This document shows positions 16,533-25,424 of a DNA stretch of 64,000 bases, piece by piece. The number at the start of each line of letters is the position of its first letter. Within the stretch, counting starts at the first letter, position 1. The notes under the pieces are model-generated. The model had not been told where the DNA came from. It saw nothing but the letters and a program-made list of their open reading frames with translations, and did not search any database. Position numbers and translations under genes: made by a program. The stretch comes from Bacillota bacterium (GTDB taxonomy: Bacteria > Bacillota > Clostridia > Oscillospirales > Oscillospiraceae), in contig JAUMWD010000001.1 of NCBI GenBank assembly GCA_030529825.1, forward strand, positions 38,935 to 102,934, in the 5' to 3' direction.

Positions 16533-16561
16533 TTGCCTAACAGCGGGAATTAGGATAAAAT
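16533..16561 (+). promoter_or_regulatory. Promoter for the 16621-19434 gene run
   Basis: TTGCCT, 17-base spacer, TAAAAT. The leader then contains a small GC-rich hairpin, CGGCGC with GCGCCG, at 16584-16598. Confidence 0.6.
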
Positions 16562-16620
16562 TAATTTCACGATATAAAAAATCCGGCGCGAAGCGCCGAA
16601 AAACGGGAGAAATAAACGAT

Positions 16621-16881
16621 ATGACCGCAATGACCACCAAGGAACTGAAAAAGTGCCTCAAAAAACTGTCCGTAAACTGCTTTGAGCTTACAACTCTTGT
16701 CTGCACGATTACATACCTGCTTTTCCACTATGTAACCTGCGACGGGATAACCCTTGTGAAGCAGAAATCAGCAGGAAAGCCCTTCCTGACCATGCTTTTC
16801 GGAAATCTTGGTGTTGAAATGTTTGCCTCGGGTGTCATGTGCGCACTTTTCTCCGGCGCCTTGGTTGAAGGGAGAGAATAA
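16621..16881 (+). CDS. Small hypothetical protein, probably membrane-associated
   Basis: 86 residues: a basic, lysine-rich N terminus, one hydrophobic segment (about 25-38, TTLVCTITYLLFHYV) and a second weaker one near the end (GVEMFASGVMCALFSGALV). It lies four bases ahead of the next gene and shares its promoter, which supports it being real, but its ribosome site is distant and no family is recognised. Confidence 0.5.
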   Translation: MTAMTTKELKKCLKKLSVNCFELTTLVCTITYLLFHYVTCDGITLVKQKSAGKPFLTMLFGNLGVEMFASGVMCALFSGALVEGRE

Positions 16882-16884
16882 TTC

Positions 16885-17409
16885 ATGGTAATACGCAGGG
16901 CAAGCTGCGAAGAGGATGTACTTGCCGCAGCGCATATTTACGATGAAATCCATACCGAAGAGGAAGCGGGCCGCACCGTAATCGGCTGGGCCCGGGGCGT
17001 TTACCCCACAGAACGGGATGCGCGAAGCTCCTTCGGCAAGGACGAGCTTTTCGTCATGGAGTGTGACGGGGAGATAGTTGCCTCTGCCAAAATAAACCGT
17101 GAGCAGGTGGATGTCTACGCCGATGCAAGCTGGAGCGTGGATGCGCCTGCAGATAAGGTGATGGTGCTGCATACCCTCACCGTGAGCCCTCGATATGCAG
17201 GGAAGGGGCTTGGCGCCGCTTTTGTGAGGTTCTATGAGGATTATGCTATGGAAAACGGCTGTCCCTATCTTCGCATTGATACCAATGAGCGCAATGCCAA
17301 CGCCCGCAGACTATATAAAAAGCTGGGCTACACCGAGGTGGGCGTTGTTCCCTGCGTGTTTAACGGAATAAGCGGCGTAAGCCTTGTATGTCTGGAGAAA
17401 AACCTATGA
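16885..17409 (+). CDS. GNAT family N-acetyltransferase
   Basis: 174 residues. The acetyl-CoA site is VLHTLTVSPRYAGKGLGAAFVRF, around residues 95-115, and the C-terminal part is RIDTNERNANARRLYKKLGYTEVG, both classic GNAT motifs. A GGGAG site overlaps the end of the preceding small gene. The stop overlaps the ATG of the next gene as ATGA. The substrate is unknown. Confidence 0.9.
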   Translation: MVIRRASCEEDVLAAAHIYDEIHTEEEAGRTVIGWARGVYPTERDARSSFGKDELFVMECDGEIVASAKINREQVDVYADASWSVDAPADKVMVLHTLTVSPRYAGKGLGAAFVRFYEDYAMENGCPYLRIDTNERNANARRLYKKLGYTEVGVVPCVFNGISGVSLVCLEKNL

Positions 17410-17708
17410 AGAAAGTCAGAATAACAGTCATGCGCATGACGCGCTACGACGATTTAATCGAGAAGTATGAAAACCCCATAGAGCACGCCTGCAATATGCA
17501 GGTGGGAAAAAGCTTTGTTTGCGAGGGCTGGGTTAAGCCCCAGGGCTTCTGCGATAGCGCATGGGACAGCGTTTCCCCCTTTGTCATGGCACTCGCCCAC
17601 GGCGGAGAGGATTTCTATGACGGCTGGATGAAAAATAAAAAATCCGCCATGATTTCCTGCAACGACGGCTTCCGCCCCGTGAGCTTTCTTCTTGAAGCGG
17701 AGGAATAA
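17406..17708 (+). CDS. TIGR04076 family protein
   Basis: 101 residues from the ATG at 17406, which overlaps the GNAT stop; six further codons upstream are open but overlap coding sequence. The pattern VRITVMRMTRYDDLIEKY, FVCEGWVKPQGFCDSAW and a late CNDGFRPVSFLLE with conserved cysteines matches TIGR04076, a family of small cysteine-containing proteins of unknown function common in anaerobes. The conserved cysteines might bind metal; nothing more can be said. Confidence 0.8.
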   Translation: MKKVRITVMRMTRYDDLIEKYENPIEHACNMQVGKSFVCEGWVKPQGFCDSAWDSVSPFVMALAHGGEDFYDGWMKNKKSAMISCNDGFRPVSFLLEAEE

Positions 17709-17711
17709 GGC

Positions 17712-18140
17712 ATGAACTACAATCTTGACCGCTTCAAGTCCGCCCAGCGTGGAAGCTATGAGGAGGCCCTTGAGGAAATGCGCCGTGGCCGCAAAAACGG
17801 CCACTGGATGTGGTACATCTTTCCCCAGATATCCGGCCTCGGCATGAGTGCCACCTCACTTTACTACGGCATCCGCGATTTGGATGAGGCAAGGGCCTAC
17901 ATGGCGGACCCGGTTCTCGGTGAGCGCCTGCTGGAGATTTCGGAGGCACTGCTCCGGATTAAAACCGACAACGCTAAAGAGGTATTCTGGTTTCCCGACG
18001 ATTTGAAGCTGCGCTCCTGCATGACGCTTTTTGCCGCGGCGACACCGGAGCATGAGGTTTTCAAAAAGGTGCTGGACAAGTTCTTCGGCGGCGAAGCCGA
18101 TGACATGACGCTGAATATTTTAGGCATTGATGAAATTTGA
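17712..18140 (+). CDS. DUF1810 family protein
   Basis: 142 residues beginning NLDRFKSAQRGSYEEALEEM and containing GHWMWYIFPQISGLG, the signature of DUF1810, followed by a C-terminal GEADDMTLNIL segment. The family is a small helical domain without an established activity, sometimes labelled calpastatin in older annotation without support. It is separated from the preceding stop by three bases and its 3' end overlaps the next gene by eleven bases. Confidence 0.88.
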   Translation: MNYNLDRFKSAQRGSYEEALEEMRRGRKNGHWMWYIFPQISGLGMSATSLYYGIRDLDEARAYMADPVLGERLLEISEALLRIKTDNAKEVFWFPDDLKLRSCMTLFAAATPEHEVFKKVLDKFFGGEADDMTLNILGIDEI

Positions 18141-19434
18141 AACAAATCAAAAAATAATAAAAAGCGGCGGGCTTCTTGTGCTTGCCGCTTTATTTGCGGT
18201 GTGGTGCGTCAGGGAAAGGCCGGACGCAGTCGGCTTTTTGTCAGCCCTCGTATGGGCCAGCCTTTTCGGCCTGCTGTGCCTGCGCTTTGTGCCTGTCTGG
18301 CTGAAAGCGTGGAGCAGCGGCGAGGAGAGTCTGCCCGAGACGGATACGGGGAAGAAGGGCGAAATACTGAAAATCTTCCTTGCGGCACTGATGTGGGATG
18401 CGGTGCTTGTTGCGGCTGTGACGGCGGTGCGCGCCCTTGCGGGAGAAAGCACCTCCGTGAGCTTCTGGAAATGCACCGACAGTCAGCACTATCTTGCCAT
18501 TGCGGAGGATTGGTATCTCTCCGAGGGCAGCATTGACCGCCTTGTGCAGCTCGTGTTCCTGCCGGGATATCCTCTGCTTGTGCGCCTTGTGAATCTGGCA
18601 GTTGGGGATTATCTCCTTGGTGGAATGATAGCCTCTGCGCTGTGCTTCGCAGGCTCTGCCTGCCTTTTCTATAAGCTCATGCGCCTTGATATGAGCCGCG
18701 AAAAGGCACTGCGTGGACTTTGCTTCATGTGCATTCTGCCCGGTGCGTTTTTCTATGCCGCGCCCATGAGCGAAAGCCTGTTTATGCTGCTTTCACTGTG
18801 CTGTATTTACTGCGCACGATGCGAAAAAAATCTCGTCGCCTGCATTTTCGGCGCTCTTGCGGCATTTACGAGGTCTGTGGGCCTTGCTCTTATGGTGCCG
18901 GTGCTGTTTGAGCTTGCCGCCCATAAAAGAAAAATCAGAGATTATTTTGCGCTGCTTGTCATTCCCCTCGGCTTTGCCGCCTACTGCTATATTAACTACA
19001 GGGTTTCGGGAGATGCCTTTAAATTCATGCAGTATCAGAGCGAGCATTGGAATCAGCGTTTCGGACTTTTCTTTAATACAGCCGCCTATCAGACGGAGTA
19101 TGCCCTCAAGAGCCTTGGGGAGAATCCCCATAACTTCTTCGGCCTGTGGCTGCCTAATCTCCTTGCACAGCTTGGCGCCCTTGCAATAATGTGCGTGGCG
19201 GTCAGAAAAATCCGTGCCTCATATTCGGCTTATTTCATAGCCTATTTCTTCGTGGCCGTGGGTGCCACCTGGCTTTTGAGCGCACCGCGCTATATGCTGG
19301 TGATGTTTCCCTTGAGCGCCGCCTTGGCGGAGCTGAGCGAAAAACGCTCAAGAGCGATACTGCTGTATGCCGCGTGCCTCATTTTCGGCCTTGCATACCT
19401 GATAGCCTTCGCATTAAGGTGGCAGGTATGGTGA
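18130..19434 (+). CDS. Membrane mannosyltransferase-like protein (PIG-V/GT-C type)
   Basis: 434 residues from ATG 18130, inside the end of the DUF1810 gene. Around ten hydrophobic helices are present, with DSQHYLAIAEDWY in the first large loop (the acidic loop motif of GT-C enzymes), FLPGYPLLVRLV, and FYAAPMSESLFMLLSL, which resembles the bacterial PIG-V-like family. These use polyprenyl-phosphate sugars to glycosylate lipids or proteins outside the membrane. The acceptor is unknown. It ends the gene run started at 16533; no clear terminator follows before the secG promoter. Confidence 0.8.
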   Translation: MKFETNQKIIKSGGLLVLAALFAVWCVRERPDAVGFLSALVWASLFGLLCLRFVPVWLKAWSSGEESLPETDTGKKGEILKIFLAALMWDAVLVAAVTAVRALAGESTSVSFWKCTDSQHYLAIAEDWYLSEGSIDRLVQLVFLPGYPLLVRLVNLAVGDYLLGGMIASALCFAGSACLFYKLMRLDMSREKALRGLCFMCILPGAFFYAAPMSESLFMLLSLCCIYCARCEKNLVACIFGALAAFTRSVGLALMVPVLFELAAHKRKIRDYFALLVIPLGFAAYCYINYRVSGDAFKFMQYQSEHWNQRFGLFFNTAAYQTEYALKSLGENPHNFFGLWLPNLLAQLGALAIMCVAVRKIRASYSAYFIAYFFVAVGATWLLSAPRYMLVMFPLSAALAELSEKRSRAILLYAACLIFGLAYLIAFALRWQVW

Positions 19435-19463
19435 AAAAAGTTGCAAATTCGTAAAAATTTTTC

Positions 19464-19492
19464 TTGCCAAGAAAAAAAGTATATGGTATAGT
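19464..19492 (+). promoter_or_regulatory. secG promoter
   Basis: TTGCCA, 17-base spacer, TATAGT, about 50 bases before the secG start. Confidence 0.8.
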
Positions 19493-19544
19493 TGTTAGGC
19501 TAATTATTACTTGTATACTATCGAATCGAAAGGATTGACTATAT

Positions 19545-19775
19545 ATGAAGCTCGCACTTACTATTCTCCAGCTCCTCTCCGGTCTTGTTGTTACTGTTGT
19601 TGTTCTTATGCAGAGCGGCAAGAGCGCAGGCCTGTCCGGTGCAATCGCCGGCGGCGCAGAAACCTTCCTCTCCAAGGGCAAGGCAAAGACTTTGGATGCA
19701 AAGCTGGCAAAGGCAACCAAGTGGGTAGCACTGGCTTTCGTTATCCTCACTATGGTACTTAACCTCATTCATTGA
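19545..19775 (+). CDS. secG: Preprotein translocase subunit SecG
   Basis: 76 residues, the normal size. Two hydrophobic helices flank the conserved loop QSGKSAGLSGAIAGGAETF. SecG joins SecYE in the inner membrane and helps SecA-driven export of proteins such as the sortase substrate and binding lipoproteins in this window. It has a GAAAGGA site, its own promoter and a strong terminator at 19783-19816. Confidence 0.96.
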   Translation: MKLALTILQLLSGLVVTVVVLMQSGKSAGLSGAIAGGAETFLSKGKAKTLDAKLAKATKWVALAFVILTMVLNLIH

Positions 19776-19782
19776 GAAGCTC

Positions 19783-19816
19783 AAATACCGCAGTCTGATG
19801 ACTGCGGTATTTTTTT
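19783..19816 (+). terminator. secG terminator
   Basis: AAATACCGCAGTC pairs with GACTGCGGTATTT around a four-base loop, then a run of T. Confidence 0.92.
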
Positions 19817-19855
19817 CGCCGAATCTATTCACTATAAATTTACAAATGCAATTTA

Positions 19856-19884
19856 TTGCAAAATTGACAGGGTGGTGGTATAAT
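19856..19884 (+). promoter_or_regulatory. glmS promoter
   Basis: TTGCAA, 17-base spacer, TATAAT. The leader is only about 60 bases, too short for a glmS ribozyme. Confidence 0.78.
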
Positions 19885-19951
19885 TTCTGTACTGTGGCAT
19901 CGTATACCATAATACTAAAAACAGACTATAATCCGAAAGGAATTAATCATT

Positions 19952-21790
19952 ATGTGTGGAATAGTTGGTTATGTTGGCTCCGATCAGGCAGCTCCCATTC
20001 TGCTTGACGGTCTGGCAAGACTTGAGTACCGCGGCTATGACTCCGCAGGCATTGCGGTCGTATCCGAGAATAAGGAGCTGCAGGTTAAGAAGTCCAAGGG
20101 ACGCCTGCAGGTTTTAAGCGATATTATTAACGGCGGAAAGAGTGTTGAGGGCGTACTGGGTATCGGCCATACCCGCTGGGCGACTCACGGCGAGCCCAAC
20201 GATGTAAACGCCCATCCCCATCTCAGTCAGGACGGCAAGATTGCCGTTGTCCACAACGGTATAATCGAGAACTATGTCGAGCTCCGTGATTTCCTCAAGG
20301 CCAAGGGCTATGTTTTTCAGTCCGAAACCGACACCGAGGTCGTAACCCAGCTCCTGTCCTTCTACTATGCCGAGGACAGCGATATTTTCAACGCCGTTTT
20401 CAAGGTACTCCGCCGCATTGAAGGCGCCTATGCATTAGGCATCATCTGCGCTGACTGCCCCGACCGTTTCCTTGCCGCACGCAAGGATGCTCCTCTGCTT
20501 GTGGGCTTCGGCGAGGGTGAAAACTTCATCGCCTCCGATGTCACCGCCATTATCAAGCACACCCGCGAGGTGGCTTACATGGAGGACGGCGAGGTGGCCG
20601 TCATCTCCGCAGAGGGTGTCAGCTTCTATAATATCATGGAGCAGCCCATCGAGAAGGAGCACAGCACCATTGACTGGGATGTATCCGCCGCTGAAAAGGG
20701 CGGCTATGCCCACTTTATGCTGAAGGAAATCATGGAGCAGCCCGAGGCTATACGCAAGACCGCCTTCAGCCGTATCCGTGATAATAAAGTTTTCTTTGAA
20801 GATCTTAGTATTGGTGCCGAGTACATTAAGAGCATCAGCAAGATATACATAGTTGCCTGCGGTTCCTCATATCATGTTGGTATGGTAGGCAAGTACAATC
20901 TGGAACGCATGCTCCGCAAGCCCGTGGAGGTGTGCCTTGCATCCGAATTCCGCTACTGCGATCCTCTGGTGGATGACAAGAGCCTTGTAATCGTCATAAG
21001 CCAGTCCGGTGAAACCCTGGATACCATGGCGGCTCTCCGCGAGGCCAAAAATCTGGGCGCACATATTCTGTCTATCGTAAATGTTGTCGGCAGCTCTATC
21101 GCAAGAGAGTCCGACGATGTGATCTATACCTGGGCAGGCCCTGAAATCGCGGTTGCCACCACCAAGGCATACAGCACCCAGCTCGTACTGCTGAATATGC
21201 TGGGAATGTACTTCGGTGACATTCTAGGAACTCTCTCAAAGGAAGAATACGATGCAATCATGGGCGAGCTTCTGCTCCTGCCCACAAAGATGGAAAAGAT
21301 GCTGGAGGATATCGAGGACATCAAGCACTTTGCCTCCGACTACTTTAACCACAGCTCCGTGTTCTTCATAGGACGCAACCTTGACTATGCCATGGGCCTT
21401 GAGGGCTCGCTGAAGCTGAAGGAAATCTCCTACATCCACTCCGAGGCATACGCCTCCGGCGAGCTTAAGCACGGCACAATCTCCCTCATCGAAAAGGGAA
21501 CTTTGGTAATCGCGTTGGGTACCTATGCACCTCTGTTTGACAAGGCCATGAGTAATGTCGTTGAGGTTCAGGCCCGCGGTGCCGATGTCCTTGCCCTCAC
21601 CACCGAGAGCAATGTCTCCGAGATGAGGAAGACCGTGGAGAATGTCATGACCGTTCCCGAATCCCACACAATATTCCAGCCTTCTCTGGGTGTTGTGCCT
21701 CTCCAGCTGTTCGCGTACTATGTCGCACTGCTTCGCGGCTGCGATATTGATAAGCCCAGAAATCTGGCCAAGAGCGTGACTGTTGAGTAA
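19952..21790 (+). CDS. glmS: Glutamine-fructose-6-phosphate aminotransferase (isomerizing)
   Basis: 612 residues. The catalytic N-terminal cysteine is Cys2 in MCGIVGYVG, and RGYDSAG and HTRWATHG complete the class II glutamine amidotransferase domain. Two SIS domains follow (CGSSYHVG and VISQSGETLDT), and the C terminus ends RNLAKSVTVE as in typical GlmS. It makes glucosamine-6-phosphate for peptidoglycan. A GAAAGGA site precedes the ATG. No ribozyme or riboswitch is visible upstream, so regulation differs from Bacillus. The next gene, murT, is also a cell-wall gene. Confidence 0.97.
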   Translation: MCGIVGYVGSDQAAPILLDGLARLEYRGYDSAGIAVVSENKELQVKKSKGRLQVLSDIINGGKSVEGVLGIGHTRWATHGEPNDVNAHPHLSQDGKIAVVHNGIIENYVELRDFLKAKGYVFQSETDTEVVTQLLSFYYAEDSDIFNAVFKVLRRIEGAYALGIICADCPDRFLAARKDAPLLVGFGEGENFIASDVTAIIKHTREVAYMEDGEVAVISAEGVSFYNIMEQPIEKEHSTIDWDVSAAEKGGYAHFMLKEIMEQPEAIRKTAFSRIRDNKVFFEDLSIGAEYIKSISKIYIVACGSSYHVGMVGKYNLERMLRKPVEVCLASEFRYCDPLVDDKSLVIVISQSGETLDTMAALREAKNLGAHILSIVNVVGSSIARESDDVIYTWAGPEIAVATTKAYSTQLVLLNMLGMYFGDILGTLSKEEYDAIMGELLLLPTKMEKMLEDIEDIKHFASDYFNHSSVFFIGRNLDYAMGLEGSLKLKEISYIHSEAYASGELKHGTISLIEKGTLVIALGTYAPLFDKAMSNVVEVQARGADVLALTTESNVSEMRKTVENVMTVPESHTIFQPSLGVVPLQLFAYYVALLRGCDIDKPRNLAKSVTVE

Positions 21791-21816
21791 AAGGTGATTT
21801 AAAACTGAAAATCCAA

Positions 21817-23142
21817 ATGATTATTGCGTGCGTGGTCTGTAAGGCCACGCATTGCTTTTTGCGTTTTTTCGGAAAAGGCGCAACGGCAATGCCGGGAAAA
21901 GCGGCACTGAAGATATGCCCCGGGCTTTTGGAATATCTTGCAAGGGATGTAAAGGTCATTGCGGTTACGGGAACAAACGGCAAAACCACATCCGTGCGAA
22001 TGGTGGAAGCCGCGCTAAAAAATGCGGAACTGCCCGTGTTCTCCAATAAAAGCGGTGCAAATCTCATTGAGGGCATTACCGCAGAATTCGTTATGAATTC
22101 GGATTTGCTGGGCCGCCCGAAATGTGACTGGGCGGTGATTGAGTGCGACGAGGCAGCGGCGCAGCGGGTGTTTGATGAAATCAAACCCGTGGCGGTGCTG
22201 CTGACCAATCTTTTCAAGGACCAGAGCGACCGCTACGGTGATGTGAAAAAGCCCATGGAAATGATAGCTGCGGGGCTGAAAAAATCTCCGGAGACGGTGC
22301 TTGCGGTGAATGCGGATTGCCACCTGACATCAGCGATAGCGGAGAAGCTGGATAATAAAGCACTATACTTCGCTCTGGAGGGAAATAAAGGGAGAAAGCC
22401 CGATGCCTCCGAGGAAAACCGCTGCGTTTTCTGCGGCGGAAAGATTCTGTTTCGCACCGTTACCTATTCAAATCTCGGGAGCTGGTACTGTCCTGCCTGC
22501 GGAAGAAAAAGAAAAAGACCTCAGGTGTTTGTGCGGGATGTTGCCGAGGACAGAATGCTGGTGGATATGGGTGGCGAGCAGAGAATCTGCGGTCTTGCGC
22601 TGCCGGCGGTTTACAATGTCTATAACGCCGCGGGAATGCTTGCAGCGGTGACGGCTGCGGGCATAGATGCGAAATACGCTCTGGCTGCGGCGGAGAATTT
22701 CCAAGGCGGCTTCGGGCGCATGGAGGAATTTCCTCTGGGGGAAAGCGGCGCGGAAATGATACTGGTGAAAAATACGGCGGCGGTAAATCAGACTCTGGAT
22801 TATATCAAAACCCTTGAGGGGGAAAAGACCGTGGTCTTTATCCAGAATGCCAATGCCGGAGACGGCAGAGATTTAAGCTGGATATATGATGCGGATTTTG
22901 AAAAGCTGCGCCGCATGAGAGGGCTTCGCCGTATCATTGTGGCAGGTGACTGCAAATCGGAAATGCAGGCGAGACTGAAGCGGGCAGGGGTGGAGGCCGA
23001 GCTTTCCCCTGATTACGAAAGCCTTATTTCGGGGCTTTCCCGGGAAATAAACAGAATTTTTCTTCTGCCAAGCTACACCGCAATGCTGGAGCTGCGGCAA
23101 AGACTTGTTAGGAAGCTGGGCGGTAAAAACTTTTGGGAATAG
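21817..23142 (+). CDS. murT: Lipid II isoglutaminyl synthase, Mur ligase-like subunit MurT
   Basis: 441 residues. It has a Mur-ligase ATP site TGTNGKTTS (51-59), and the middle domain contains the MurT-specific four-cysteine zinc ribbon C203-x2-C206 and C225-x2-C228. A DUF1727-type C-terminal domain with DGRDLSWIYDADF follows, the segment that contacts the glutaminase GatD in MurT-GatD structures. The complex amidates D-glutamate of lipid II. The usual gatD partner gene is not next to it: a transporter with its own promoter follows. The ribosome site (AAAGGTG) is unusually far, about 18 bases, from the ATG. Confidence 0.9.
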   Translation: MIIACVVCKATHCFLRFFGKGATAMPGKAALKICPGLLEYLARDVKVIAVTGTNGKTTSVRMVEAALKNAELPVFSNKSGANLIEGITAEFVMNSDLLGRPKCDWAVIECDEAAAQRVFDEIKPVAVLLTNLFKDQSDRYGDVKKPMEMIAAGLKKSPETVLAVNADCHLTSAIAEKLDNKALYFALEGNKGRKPDASEENRCVFCGGKILFRTVTYSNLGSWYCPACGRKRKRPQVFVRDVAEDRMLVDMGGEQRICGLALPAVYNVYNAAGMLAAVTAAGIDAKYALAAAENFQGGFGRMEEFPLGESGAEMILVKNTAAVNQTLDYIKTLEGEKTVVFIQNANAGDGRDLSWIYDADFEKLRRMRGLRRIIVAGDCKSEMQARLKRAGVEAELSPDYESLISGLSREINRIFLLPSYTAMLELRQRLVRKLGGKNFWE

Positions 23143-23152
23143 GCATTTTTTG

Positions 23153-23181
23153 TTGTCATTTTTGCATGGATGCTATATAAT
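23153..23181 (+). promoter_or_regulatory. Promoter for the SLC45-like transporter
   Basis: TTGTCA, 17-base spacer, TATAAT. Confidence 0.82.
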
Positions 23182-23224
23182 GATTTCGCATTACATATGA
23201 AAAAACCCACAAAGGAGAAAACAT

Positions 23225-24661
23225 ATGAGCAACACTTCTATGGGGCTGAAGCTCAATTATAAGAGAACCTTTCTTATAGGCTTCGCCTTCTTCGGCATCC
23301 TGCTTCTGTGGCAGGTTTATGACTCCTGGTGTCCCACCTTCCTCACGGATATTTTCGCAAGAAGAATGTACGGCATTTCCTCCGCGGAGCTGAAGGCCGG
23401 CGATCCCGACAAAATCCTGAATGTTCAGTGGATAGTCGGTATCATCATGGCCTGTGACAATCTGGCTGCGCTCATTCTGCTGCCTATCTTCGGCAACCTG
23501 TCCGACAAAACAAAAACCCCCATCGGCAAGCGTATGCCCTACATCCTCACAGGCACCTTCGTTGCCGCAATTGCCTTCCCCTTCATCCCTCTGTTCTTCC
23601 ATCAGAACAATGTTGTGGGCATGGTAATCATGATGGCAATCGTGCTTATGTTCATGATGATGTACCGCAATCCCGCGGTTTCCCTCATGCCTGATATTAC
23701 CCCCAAGCCTCTCCGCGCAAAGGCAAACGGCATCATCAACATCATGGGCTACATCGGCGGCGCCTTTGCCACAGTTCTGGGCATCTTCCTGAAGCTCAGC
23801 GACTATATCAATGCCGCTGACGAGGCAAGAAAAATCTGGACCATTGAAATTCCCTTCATTGTCGCCTCCGTACTTATGGTAATCTCCGCCCTCGTGCTTT
23901 TTGCAACCGTTAAGGAGAACAAGATTGCAGAGGAAATGAAGGAGGAAATGGAGCTTGGCGAGCGTCTTGCGGCGGTTGAAACCCCCATTGATGACGACAA
24001 GCCCATGTCCAAGGCAAACAAGACCATGCTGCTTGCAATTCTTGCGGCAGAGTTCCTGTGGTTCATGTCCGATAACGCCATCGGCACCTACATCGGCAAC
24101 TACACCATTTATTATCTGAACTCCATCTCCAGCGCCACCATGGTGCTGACCATTGCCGGCGGTCTTGCCTCCGTCGTGGGCTTTGCCATTGCAGGCTCCA
24201 TTGCGGACAAAATCGGCCGCAAGTGGACCATATCCACAGGCCTGTGCATCACCGTTGCCGCCCTCATCGTAATGTGCTTTGTTGCACCTACGGGCAAGGT
24301 CATCGGCGAGCATGGCGAATTTGCCTTCCCCGCACTTCTCTATGTTGTATGGGCAATCAAGGGCTTCGGCATGGCACTGGTGCATAACTGCTCCTTCCCC
24401 ATGGTTGTAGAGCTTTGCTCCTCCAAGAAAATCGGCAAGTTCACCGGCTTCTACTATGCCGCAAGCATGTCCGCGCAAACCGTCACTCCCGTGCTGCTGG
24501 GTCTCGTGTTCAATGTAACCGGCGCATGGCGCGCGCTCCCTGTTTACGCAACAATTCTCATGGTTTTGAGCTTTGCGGTATTCACGAGCCTTGTTAAAAA
24601 CATCAAGGCAAAGAAAATAGAAAATGTCAAGGGCCTTGATGCCCTGGGCGCCGACGATTGA
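23225..24661 (+). CDS. MFS transporter, SLC45/GPH-like sugar or glycoside permease
   Basis: 478 residues with about twelve hydrophobic helices. The start LNYKRTFLIGFAFFGILLLWQVYDSW and the loop GNLSDKTKTPIGKRMPY (MFS motif A) are the pattern of bacterial SLC45-like MFS proteins, commonly next to glycoside hydrolases. Here no hydrolase is adjacent, so the substrate is open. A long acidic loop (about 230-260) separates the two halves. An AAGGAG site precedes the ATG, with its own promoter and terminator. Confidence 0.86.
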   Translation: MSNTSMGLKLNYKRTFLIGFAFFGILLLWQVYDSWCPTFLTDIFARRMYGISSAELKAGDPDKILNVQWIVGIIMACDNLAALILLPIFGNLSDKTKTPIGKRMPYILTGTFVAAIAFPFIPLFFHQNNVVGMVIMMAIVLMFMMMYRNPAVSLMPDITPKPLRAKANGIINIMGYIGGAFATVLGIFLKLSDYINAADEARKIWTIEIPFIVASVLMVISALVLFATVKENKIAEEMKEEMELGERLAAVETPIDDDKPMSKANKTMLLAILAAEFLWFMSDNAIGTYIGNYTIYYLNSISSATMVLTIAGGLASVVGFAIAGSIADKIGRKWTISTGLCITVAALIVMCFVAPTGKVIGEHGEFAFPALLYVVWAIKGFGMALVHNCSFPMVVELCSSKKIGKFTGFYYAASMSAQTVTPVLLGLVFNVTGAWRALPVYATILMVLSFAVFTSLVKNIKAKKIENVKGLDALGADD

Positions 24662-24672
24662 TATGAACAGCA

Positions 24673-24717
24673 AAAAATCACGGTAATACTCCTGTATTAC
24701 CGTGATTTTTGTTTTTT
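24673..24717. terminator. Bidirectional terminator between MFS and mtnN genes
   Basis: A 17-bp stem, 24673-24689 with 24694-24710, followed by T runs; convergent genes lie on both sides. Confidence 0.92.
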
Positions 24718-24719
24718 AA

Positions 24720-25424
24720 TTAAGCCTTTAAAAATTCATAAATCATCTTCATTGCGGCGTCGGAAGCAACCTCAAGGGCGTTTTCGTAATCCCTTCCGCC
24801 GTTTTCGTCGCCATTATCTGAAATAGCGCGGATAACCCCGAATTCCACATCGTTCACATAGCAGACCTGGGCAATGGCGGCGCCCTCCATCTCGCAGGAG
24901 ATGGCGTCGAAATTGTCTACTATGAAGCGCTTTCTTACGGTATCGCTTACGAAGACATCACCGGAGGCGATGATACCCGTCTCGCTGTGAAGCCCTGCTT
25001 TTTCGGCACATTCCTCAAAAAGCTTTACAACATTTTTACAGCAGGGGAAGCACACCATGTTGACACCGGAAACGAGACCGATGGGGTCACCCACGGCGGA
25101 GGTGTCCATGTCGTGCTGGCACAGGGCGTTTGCTATGGCGATGTCGCCGATGTTGAGGTTTTTGGACAGGGAACCGCCCACGCCTATGTTCACAACGATC
25201 GTGGGACTGTACTTCAGAATCATGGTCTGGGCGCACATGGCGGCAAATACCTTGCCGATACCGCACATGGCCACAACCACATCAACGCCATCTATGGTGC
25301 CGCGGACAAAATCAATGCCGCTGAAGCTCTCGATAACCGGATTTTCCACATGGGATTTCACATCGTCGATTTCCACCTTCATGGCACCGATGATTCCTAT
25401 AAGCTTCTTACTGTTTGTAGACAA
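24720..25424 (-). CDS. mtnN: 5'-methylthioadenosine/S-adenosylhomocysteine nucleosidase
   Basis: 234 residues from a TTG at 25424. The site GGAGGAGG lies five bases upstream of this TTG, inside the end of luxS, and the resulting N terminus, STNSKKLIGIIGAM, matches the family, so longer starts are unlikely. VVNIGVGGSL, the CEMEGAAIAQVC glutamates and the RAISDNGD aspartate are the substrate and catalytic residues. It removes adenine from S-adenosylhomocysteine; the product S-ribosylhomocysteine is the LuxS substrate. It overlaps luxS by 17 bases, so the two steps are translationally coupled. Confidence 0.94.
   Translation of the reverse strand: MSTNSKKLIGIIGAMKVEIDDVKSHVENPVIESFSGIDFVRGTIDGVDVVVAMCGIGKVFAAMCAQTMILKYSPTIVVNIGVGGSLSKNLNIGDIAIANALCQHDMDTSAVGDPIGLVSGVNMVCFPCCKNVVKLFEECAEKAGLHSETGIIASGDVFVSDTVRKRFIVDNFDAISCEMEGAAIAQVCYVNDVEFGVIRAISDNGDENGGRDYENALEVASDAAMKMIYEFLKA

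Noticed and set aside
19864..19884. TTGACA close to TATAAT upstream of glmS as the promoter pair
   Set aside because: The spacing is only nine bases; the TTGCAA further upstream has the correct 17-base spacing to the same -10.
19817..19951. Possible glmS ribozyme upstream of glmS
   Set aside because: A promoter lies at 19856-19884, leaving about 60 bases of leader, too short for the ribozyme fold, and no core sequence is visible.
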